In this document: positions 1 to 5,103 of the stretch, piece after piece
Position numbering within the stretch: the stretch's first letter is position 1
Layout: the number at the start of each line of letters is the position of its first letter
Assembly (NCBI GenBank): GCA_016871135.1
Contig: VFZQ01000309.1
Coordinates: 1 to 6,572 of the forward strand
Source: Acidobacteriota bacterium
Lineage (GTDB): Bacteria > Acidobacteriota > Terriglobia > Bryobacterales > Bryobacteraceae
Length of the DNA stretch: 6,572 bases
Direction: 5' to 3'
Notes under the pieces: model-generated
What the model was told of the DNA's origin: nothing
The model's input: only the letters and a program-made list of their open reading frames with translations
Databases searched by the model: none
Program-made: the position numbers and the translations under genes

Positions 1-610
1 ACAGCAGCACGGACGCCGGATCGCCCGAGGCGGCGCCCGGAGCGACGGTGAGTTTGACGGAGTTGTCGTGAAGGGTCAGCGCGGAGACGGGCGCGCCGTA
101 TTCGAAGAGAGGATCGTCGATGGACCAGCCGTTCGGGAAGGGATCCCAAACGAAGGCGGTGTCGTCGCCGAAGATGCCGCCTTCGATGCGGCGAATGCCG
201 CGTGCAACAACCTGGTCGGCGAGGGCTTCGATGCCCGGCACGATGTCGCCCCATTCTTTCGTCTTGTCGTAGGGATAGGCGCGGCCGGAAAGCGACGGGT
301 CGGCGCCCCCGATCAGAATCAGGTCGCTGCCGCGCGAAACGACGCGGGTGGTCATGCGATGGTTGGCGCCGAGTTTGTGAAGCGCGAAGGCGGTGGAGTA
401 GAGCTTTGTGTTTGAAGCGGGAATGAACCAGCTGCGCGCGTTGTGCTCGAAGAGCACGTTGCCCTTGAGATCGACGACGCGGATGCCGAGATGGGATCGC
501 TCCAACGCTGGCGTCGTTTTGACGATGCGTTCGATGCGCTTCTTCCAGTTTCCTTTCGGCGCGGCGGAGGCGGCGAGGCAGCAGGCGAAGAGAATTATCT
601 GGCGGGTCAT
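1..610 (-). CDS. dacB: D-alanyl-D-alanine carboxypeptidase/endopeptidase, PBP4 (DacB, peptidase S13) family, N-terminal part
   Basis: The minus strand read from the ATG at 610 is open to the left edge (203 codons, C-terminus missing). It starts with a signal peptide (hydrophobic MTRQIILFACCLAAS). The segment IPASNTKLYSTAFAL holds the serine penicillin-binding SxxK motif (Ser66-Asn-Thr-Lys69) in the form typical of PBP4, where it lies close to the N-terminus. The later stretches GGADPSLS and YGAPVSALTLHDN also match this family. Family members are periplasmic enzymes that remove the terminal D-Ala of peptidoglycan peptides and/or cut the cross-links; Ser66 would be the acylated nucleophile and Lys69 the general base. 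The remaining active-site motifs (SxN, KTG) were not identified and probably lie beyond the edge. The Cys-Cys pair at residues 10-11 could suggest a lipoprotein, but the lipobox is poor. It is divergent from the gene at 635. The family call is secure; the exact activity is inferred. Confidence 0.9.
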   Translation of the reverse strand, partial: MTRQIILFACCLAASAAPKGNWKKRIERIVKTTPALERSHLGIRVVDLKGNVLFEHNARSWFIPASNTKLYSTAFALHKLGANHRMTTRVVSRGSDLILIGGADPSLSGRAYPYDKTKEWGDIVPGIEALADQVVARGIRRIEGGIFGDDTAFVWDPFPNGWSIDDPLFEYGAPVSALTLHDNSVKLTVAPGAASGDPASVLL

Positions 611-620
611 CCAGGAGCCG

Positions 621-626
621 ATTATA
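621..626 (-). promoter_or_regulatory. Candidate -10 box (TATAAT) for the dacB-like gene
   Basis: The minus strand reads TATAAT, a perfect sigma-70 -10 hexamer, only 10 nt before the ATG at 610 in a 24-bp divergent intergenic gap. No good -35 box lies 16-18 nt upstream. If it is used, the mRNA leader would be only a few nucleotides long, close to leaderless. This is a sequence match only. Confidence 0.35.
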
Positions 627-628
627 CT
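623..628 (+). promoter_or_regulatory. Candidate -10 box (TATACT) for the secreted-protein gene at 635
   Basis: TATACT (5 of 6 matches to TATAAT) overlaps the minus-strand -10 box, so the same bases could serve both divergent promoters. Transcription would start at or next to the ATG at 635, implying a leaderless transcript. There is no recognisable -35. Low confidence. Confidence 0.25.
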
Positions 629-634
629 GAGGCC

Positions 635-1279
635 ATGCGCTTGCTGTTGCTGGCCGCCTCAACTTTACTGGCGCAGGAGTCGATTCCGGCGCGCGCCAAG
701 CCGAGCGACTACAAGGTCTCGGCGGTCGTGGGACCGCATACGATCGCGGCCGATTTCCTGGGGCACACGATTTCTGCGCCGGAGTCGACGTTTGTTACTA
801 ATGACTACATCGTGATCGAACTCGCGGTATTTCCGGCGGCGAGATCCGACTACCGATTCGACAGCGGGAAGTACACGTTGCGCGTGAATGGCAAGAAGCC
901 CGAGATGCTGCCGCAGGCGCCGGGGTTTGTCGCGGCGGCGTTGAAGTACCCGAGTTGGGAGCAGCGGCCGCGGATCGAAGCAACGGGCGGGATCGGCAAC
1001 GCGGGTGTGATCCTTGGCCGCGATCCGGCTGCACGATTTCCGGGCGACCGGCGCGCCCCGGCGCCTCCGCCGGGCATGCCGCCTAAGCAGCCGGGCGGCG
1101 TGGAGATCGAAAAGCGAGAGATGTTGCGGCCGGAGGAATGGGTCACGAAGTTGGCCTGGGAGTACGGGCCGGTGAAAGGGCCGTCGGCCGGGCTGCTGTA
1201 CTTTCCGTTTCGCGGCAAGCTCGACAAGATCAAGAAGCTGGAGCTTCTGTATGCCGATGCGGTGCTGGTACTGCGATAA
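635..1279 (+). CDS. Secreted protein of unknown function
   Basis: I do not recognise a family. The 214-residue product starts with a short signal peptide (MRLLLLAASTLLAQ), so it is probably exported. The frame is open further upstream (to 443), but that part runs antisense through the start of dacB. The ATG at 635 is chosen because it gives the signal peptide directly and sits just after a -10-like box. The middle looks like a beta-rich domain (residues ~25-90, including the segment DYIVIELAVFPA). A flexible proline/glycine-rich linker with PAPPPGMPP follows at about residues 145-160. The end is a conserved-looking segment (EWVTKLAWEYGPVKGPSAGLL, then FPFRGKLDKIKKLELLY). It ends with TAA nine bases before the ATPase gene, so the two may be co-transcribed. 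A secreted protein is not an expected part of that intracellular pair, so the link may be only positional. Confidence 0.75.
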   Translation: MRLLLLAASTLLAQESIPARAKPSDYKVSAVVGPHTIAADFLGHTISAPESTFVTNDYIVIELAVFPAARSDYRFDSGKYTLRVNGKKPEMLPQAPGFVAAALKYPSWEQRPRIEATGGIGNAGVILGRDPAARFPGDRRAPAPPPGMPPKQPGGVEIEKREMLRPEEWVTKLAWEYGPVKGPSAGLLYFPFRGKLDKIKKLELLYADAVLVLR

Positions 1280-1288
1280 TCGGGAACG

Positions 1289-2539
1289 ATGCCGCTTCGA
1301 AAGCTGATCATTGAGAACGTCCGTTCGATTGACCATGCCGAACTTGACTTTGTGACGGACGGTGAGCCGCGCCAATGGACGGTGTTGCTTGGGAAGAATG
1401 GAACCGGCAAGACGACCATTCTGCGTGCCGCGGCGCTGGTGATGGCGGGCAGCGATGCGCTGACCGAGTTGATGCGGGAGCCGGCGACGTCGGTGCGGAA
1501 CGGCAAGCGGTCGGCGAAGATCAGGGCCGTTTACAGCACTAGGGACGGAGAACCTCGCGAGACGTCAATCGAATGGAACGCGAAAGATACTGTGACAGCG
1601 GTCGTGAAGAAAAACGCGTCGACGCTGGCGGGGCTCGACGCGGCTGTGGAGTATACGCAGCGGAACTACTTCGTAGCCGGCTATGGTTCCTCGCGGCGAA
1701 TGCCGGCTCGGAATTCACCATCGTTCGCCTCGGGTGAGGTGTACTCGTCGCTGCGAGCGCTGTCGGTCGCGACGCTCTTCTCTCGCGACGCGGCGCTGCG
1801 GCCGCTGGACGCGTGGGCAGTCGACCTTGATTATTCCAGGCGCGACGGATTGAAGGTAGTCCGCGAGGCCTTGAACGCGCTGTTGCCCGGTGTTCGATTC
1901 AAGAAGATCGACAAACAGAAGAAAGAAATTTTGTTTGATACCGGCGACGGTGTCGTGGCGCTCGACCGCTTGTCGGATGGCTATCAGAACATGGCTGGCT
2001 GGATTGGAGACCTGTTGTTCCGGTTGACAGCGGCGTTTGCGGATTACGCCAAACCGCTGGCGGCGGGCGGCATCTTATTGCTCGACGAGGTCGATCTGCA
2101 TCTGCACCCGGAGTGGCAACGGCAACTCCTGAGCTTCCTTTCCGAACAGCTGCCCAACTTTCAGTTCTTGGCGACGACGCACAGTCCGTTTACGGCCCAC
2201 CAATGCGGGCCGGGAGCGCTGCATGTCGTTGAGCGGCTGGAAGCGAAGGGGCCCCCGTCGATCCGGCAGTATCAAGGCGATCCGCGAATGCTGCGCGTTG
2301 ATCAAGTGCTGAGTCCGCTGCTTGGCCTGCCGACAACGGATTCGTTGGAGACGCAGAATTTGCGGGAGGAGTATTTGTCGTTGAAGGCGGCGCCGAAGAA
2401 GAACGCCTGGCGTTTGGCGGAAGTGAGGCGCGAACTCGCCGAACGGCCCGCCGCGCAAGACGGCCTACTGTCGAGGCAAGAGCGGAAGATGATGGCGTTG
2501 ATGGAACGGATTGAAAAGAGAGTTGGAGCCAAGGAGTGA
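1289..2539 (+). CDS. AAA/ABC-type ATPase, probable PtuA-like subunit of a Septu-type defence pair
   Basis: The 416-residue ATPase is of the SMC/RecF-like 'AAA_21' kind. Its N-terminus KLIIENVRSIDHAELDF is the usual start of this group. Walker A is GKNGTGKT (residues 35-42). A YGSSRR segment lies at 132-137, a motif common in defence ATPases. The ABC signature-like LSDGYQNM is at 228-235, Walker B GILLLDE at 261-267, followed by DLHLHPEW, and the H-loop TTHSP at 296-300. All catalytic elements appear intact. The C-terminus (from about 340) is charged and helical and probably contacts the partner. The HNH nuclease gene starts inside its stop codon (GTGA), so the proteins are likely made together as a complex. 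In Septu systems PtuA ATPase plus PtuB HNH nuclease give anti-phage protection; that role here is inferred from architecture. Retron-associated and other ATPase/HNH pairs are alternatives. The start ATG has only a weak GGGA upstream. Confidence 0.85.
   Translation: MPLRKLIIENVRSIDHAELDFVTDGEPRQWTVLLGKNGTGKTTILRAAALVMAGSDALTELMREPATSVRNGKRSAKIRAVYSTRDGEPRETSIEWNAKDTVTAVVKKNASTLAGLDAAVEYTQRNYFVAGYGSSRRMPARNSPSFASGEVYSSLRALSVATLFSRDAALRPLDAWAVDLDYSRRDGLKVVREALNALLPGVRFKKIDKQKKEILFDTGDGVVALDRLSDGYQNMAGWIGDLLFRLTAAFADYAKPLAAGGILLLDEVDLHLHPEWQRQLLSFLSEQLPNFQFLATTHSPFTAHQCGPGALHVVERLEAKGPPSIRQYQGDPRMLRVDQVLSPLLGLPTTDSLETQNLREEYLSLKAAPKKNAWRLAEVRRELAERPAAQDGLLSRQERKMMALMERIEKRVGAKE
2525..2528 (+). 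promoter_or_regulatory. Ribosome binding site GGAG that supports the GTG start of the HNH gene
   Basis: GGAG lies 7 nt before the GTG at 2536, inside the last codons of the ATPase gene. It supports initiation at this GTG, which overlaps the ATPase stop as GTGA, and so argues for translational coupling. Confidence 0.55.
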
Positions 2540-3270
2540 TCCAACTATCGCGGCAAAGGACCTCCGAAATTCCGGCGCGGTATCGAGGTGCCGGGCGCAT
2601 CGGATACGAACAGTCGCTGGTTGAAGCGAGGCGGGATTTTCTGCGAGACGGCGGCGGCAGTTTCGGCTATCTGGAATCGTCGATGTGGAAGCCGGCCAAG
2701 GCGCGACTCGATGCTGAGGCCGCTGGCAAGTGCGGCTACTGCGAAGCGGAGGCCCGTGTGGTGGCGCACTGCGATGTCGAACACATCCGGCCCAAGAGTG
2801 TGTATTGGTGGTTGGGGCTTTGCTTCGATAACTATGTTCTCTCGTGCCAGATCTGCAATCAGACGCATAAAAGCGATAAGTATCCAGCCGTCCGCCCGAT
2901 GACGCCACCGCGCGTGACGGCCGCCTCAACCGCGGCTGAGCTTGCACGCATCGTCGACAACATCGCGCCGGATCCGCTGAGCGACGACGCCGGTTTGAAG
3001 CTGGCCGATTTTCGGCGAGTATGGAGAGGCGAGAATCCCGGGTTGATTAATCCGTACGAAGAAGATCCGGAGCCGTTCTTTGTCTGGATTCCGAATGCCG
3101 CGGTGCGCGAAGTGACGATTGCGCCCCGCGCAACGCGCGGCCGAGCCAAAACACGCGCGGTAGACACGATCGAAATATTGGGCCTGAACCGGCCGGAGTT
3201 GTTACGCGCGCGGTGGAAACAGTTTCGTCCCGTGAACGGGTTATGCGCGAACTTGAAGGCGGGGTTGTGA
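2536..3270 (+). CDS. HNH endonuclease, probable PtuB-like partner, possibly truncated at its C-terminus
   Basis: The 244-residue protein has a zinc-bound HNH nuclease core. C66-G-Y-C69 is the first zinc knuckle, D80-V-E-H83-I-R-P-K is the catalytic H-containing strand, N99 lies in FDNY, and C104-Q-I-C107-N is the second knuckle, followed by H111-K112. This arrangement (CxxC, EHIRPK, LSCQxCN, DKYP) is that of TIGR02646/PtuB-type HNH proteins, which cut DNA. Residues ~145-240 form the C-terminal part, including EDPEPFFVW and ILGLNRPELLRARW. The GTG start overlaps the ATPase stop and has a good GGAG site. The TGA at 3268-3270 is followed in the same frame by 37 more sense codons that look like a natural family C-terminus, so the gene is either shortened by a nonsense mutation or read through. 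The nuclease core is complete, so activity may survive. The target of the nuclease cannot be told from sequence. Confidence 0.85.
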   Translation: MIQLSRQRTSEIPARYRGAGRIGYEQSLVEARRDFLRDGGGSFGYLESSMWKPAKARLDAEAAGKCGYCEAEARVVAHCDVEHIRPKSVYWWLGLCFDNYVLSCQICNQTHKSDKYPAVRPMTPPRVTAASTAAELARIVDNIAPDPLSDDAGLKLADFRRVWRGENPGLINPYEEDPEPFFVWIPNAAVREVTIAPRATRGRAKTRAVDTIEILGLNRPELLRARWKQFRPVNGLCANLKAGL

Positions 3271-3384
3271 TCGCCCGAGAAGGAAGACACTGAGGAAATG
3301 CTGCGAGAGGTGATGGCGGACGACAGTCCGTATGCGGCAATGAGCCGTTACGTAGCGCGTGTCGTCCACGGACTCACGCTTTAG
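3268..3384 (+). other. In-frame continuation of the HNH gene beyond its TGA
   Basis: After TGA (3268-3270) the HNH frame stays open for 37 codons to TAG at 3382-3384. It encodes SPEKEDTEEMLREVMADD followed by SPYAAMSRYVARVVHGL. The ADDSPYAAMSR part resembles the conserved end of AAA-linked HNH proteins (from memory). With it the protein would be 282 residues and would end in a short convergent overlap with the MFS gene, a natural gene boundary. Explanations in my order of preference are a recent nonsense change (for example CGA to TGA or TGG to TGA), a sequencing error, or stop-codon readthrough. Selenocysteine is unlikely because the site is a polar linker and no good SECIS hairpin follows. 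Confidence 0.55.
3357..3379 (+). terminator. Weak candidate terminator hairpin between the convergent HNH and MFS genes
   Basis: GCGTG at 3357-3361 can pair with CACGC at 3375-3379, and an inner GTC/GAC pair closes a CACG loop. Only three T residues follow on the plus strand, and there is no T-run on the minus strand side. The hairpin overlaps both reading frames. It is the only hairpin I see at this convergent junction. Confidence 0.25.
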
Positions 3385-4576
3385 TCAGCCGCGCTTCCAG
3401 CCAGATCAGCAGGACAAGAACGGCGACCATCATCGCGCCGAGCGCCGGGAGAAGCATCACCTTTCCGACGCCCCACTGTGCCGCGATCGCTCCGAGAAGA
3501 CTCGGCGTGAGCAGCGCCCCGGTCAGTCCGAGCGAGAAGATGCCGCCATAGAAGCCGGGATGGTAGTAGGGGAATCGGTGTTCGATCGATTCGGAAACGA
3601 GCGGGTAAATCGATGCGAATCCGCAGCCGATGAGGGCGATGCCGACAACGGCGCCACCCATCTTTTCCGTGAGGCTGAGCAGCACACAGCCAAGCATCGC
3701 GGCGATTACGCTGGCGGCGAGAATGTGCGAGTGTTTATAGCGTGGGAGAAGCGCTTGCGCGACGACTCGCCCGGCCACGAGCGCGGTCCAATACGTCGCG
3801 AGCAAGTACAACGCCGATGCGGGGCTGACCCCGAGGCGCTGGATCAGAAACAACGGCAACCACGACGCGATGGCCCATTCGTTGCCGAATTGAAAGAAGA
3901 GAAGGAGAGTGAACAGGATTGCGCCGGGCGACTTGAAGTCCCGCAGCGCTTCTTTCAGCGAGGGGAGTTCCTGCGCGATGTAGGCGAATTCACCGCCGCG
4001 GATGTAAGAGATGAGGAAGTAGAACGGGATAACGGCGAACAGGAAGAGGATGCTGGCGACTTCATAGGTGTTAAACGTCAGCACCGTGATCAGCGTAGCC
4101 GAGAGGCAGCCGAAACCGAACAGCGCGCCGGAGAGATTGATCGTCGAGGCGGGGTCGTGTTCGTAGAGCGGCGTGATGGCGTGGAACACGGCCGTGTTGA
4201 CGATGGCGCCGGCGGCGCCGACGGCGAAGAGGCCAAACATGCGATAGGACGGCGGCACGGGGCCGGAGGCGAAGGCGAGGGCGATTAACGCGGCACAGCC
4301 GAGCGCCGAGCCGGCGATCAACAGGGCGCGCAGACCGGCGCGGGGCGCGAGCCACTGACAGGTGTGAGCACCGGCATAGATGCCGAACGTCAGGAAGAGA
4401 AAGTAAAGCGCTACGGTGGGGTAGTCGGAATGGAGGTGATACCCCCAGGCGGGAAGGATGGGGCCGAGAAAAGAGAACAGCAGTCCCGAGAGGAAGAATC
4501 CGCCGAGGGCGCGGCGGCCCGCTCCGGGAATCAACCTCGGTTGTTGGCCCGTCGTCAGGCGCGGATCTTCGGTCAT
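3374..4576 (-). CDS. Major facilitator superfamily (MFS) transporter
   Basis: The 400-residue integral membrane protein has about 12 predicted hydrophobic segments, the usual MFS length and organisation. After a ~25-residue polar N-terminus the first segment contains FFLSGLLFSFLGPILPAWG. The two six-helix halves are joined by a cytoplasmic loop near residues 195-215 (IAQELPSLKEALRDFKSPG), after which the second half begins with FTLLLFFQFGNEWAIASWLP. The layout, including FGNEWA at the start of the second half and GCGFASIYPLVSE, resembles the FucP/sugar-like branch of MFS, but the substrate cannot be assigned. Its ATG overlaps the stop of the DsbD-like gene (ATGA), making it the third gene of the selenoprotein operon. 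Whether it transports something related to the redox proteins or only shares the transcript is unknown. Confidence 0.88.
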   Translation of the reverse strand: MTEDPRLTTGQQPRLIPGAGRRALGGFFLSGLLFSFLGPILPAWGYHLHSDYPTVALYFLFLTFGIYAGAHTCQWLAPRAGLRALLIAGSALGCAALIALAFASGPVPPSYRMFGLFAVGAAGAIVNTAVFHAITPLYEHDPASTINLSGALFGFGCLSATLITVLTFNTYEVASILFLFAVIPFYFLISYIRGGEFAYIAQELPSLKEALRDFKSPGAILFTLLLFFQFGNEWAIASWLPLFLIQRLGVSPASALYLLATYWTALVAGRVVAQALLPRYKHSHILAASVIAAMLGCVLLSLTEKMGGAVVGIALIGCGFASIYPLVSESIEHRFPYYHPGFYGGIFSLGLTGALLTPSLLGAIAAQWGVGKVMLLPALGAMMVAVLVLLIWLEARLTKA

Positions 4577-5103
4577 TTCACCCGCACTGGCGTGAGGGAT
4601 GAGACGTCAATCGACGCGGGCGATTGTGCGCTGATGGTGACTTCGACGGCTGTGGTAATGTCGCGGCAGATCGACTCAGTGCAGGCCTGGGCGCGAATGG
4701 CGACCTTCGCCGCAGGCGCCCCGGTGCGTTTGACGGGCGCCGCGAAGAGAGCCTCTTTTTCATAGCCCCAAGTGAAGATGCGGAGTTCAGGTTTCGAGAA
4801 ATCCACCGGCGCGGTCTGCAACCAGGGGCCGTCGACGGCGAGTCCGCCGGTGACGTTGAAGCTGGTGGGGCGGTCTTCGCCGAGCGCCTTCTTGCCGGCG
4901 AGCTTTTCATCGGCGCGGACTTTATTGTCCATTGCGAAGGTGTGCCAGCCAGGTTTCAGCATCGCCTTGACGATCAGGTTCGGGCCGTCGACTTTGGCGC
5001 GGTAGGAAATCACGAGGTCTTCGTCGCTGCGGATTTCGGCGGGCGCGGACCAGTCGCCCGCATGGATTGCCAACGCAGAAAGTGCGCTCAGAACGAATCT
5101 CAT
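4573..5103 (-). CDS. Stand-alone DsbD N-terminal (alpha) domain-like periplasmic protein
   Basis: The 176-residue product has a signal peptide (MRFVLSALSALAIHA) followed by one beta-rich domain resembling the DsbD N-terminal domain (PF11412-like). Supporting features are LKPGWHTFAMDN (residues 49-60), a common family signature, and the cysteine pair in QACTESICRD (Cys141 and Cys146). This pair corresponds to the DsbD-alpha Cys103/Cys109 pair of E. coli with one residue less between, a spacing I believe is common in homologues. In DsbD this domain takes electrons from the membrane part and hands them to periplasmic partners. Here the membrane (beta) and thioredoxin (gamma) domains are absent, so the protein would need another reductase or may act only as a redox carrier. 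It overlaps both neighbours by ATGA (5100-5103 and 4573-4576), implying coordinated translation. A partnership with the upstream selenoprotein is inferred from this context. Confidence 0.82.
   Translation of the reverse strand: MRFVLSALSALAIHAGDWSAPAEIRSDEDLVISYRAKVDGPNLIVKAMLKPGWHTFAMDNKVRADEKLAGKKALGEDRPTSFNVTGGLAVDGPWLQTAPVDFSKPELRIFTWGYEKEALFAAPVKRTGAPAAKVAIRAQACTESICRDITTAVEVTISAQSPASIDVSSLTPVRVK

Noticed and set aside
68..415. Plus-strand reading frame at the left edge
   Set aside because: It is the antisense shadow of the dacB-like gene, whose minus-strand translation has a clear SxxK motif and family sequence.
443..634. N-terminal extension of the secreted protein back to 443
   Set aside because: It lies antisense inside the dacB-like coding sequence and would bury the signal peptide; the ATG at 635 fits better.
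3268..3270. Selenocysteine at the HNH in-frame TGA
   Set aside because: The site is a polar linker without nearby Cys or a redox motif, and I find no stable hairpin with a G-containing loop at 16-37 nt downstream.
3359..4288. Long plus-strand reading frame (309 codons) opposite the MFS gene
   Set aside because: The product is highly charged (Glu/Arg/Asp-rich) with no domain. It is the antisense shadow of a hydrophobic protein in GC-rich DNA.
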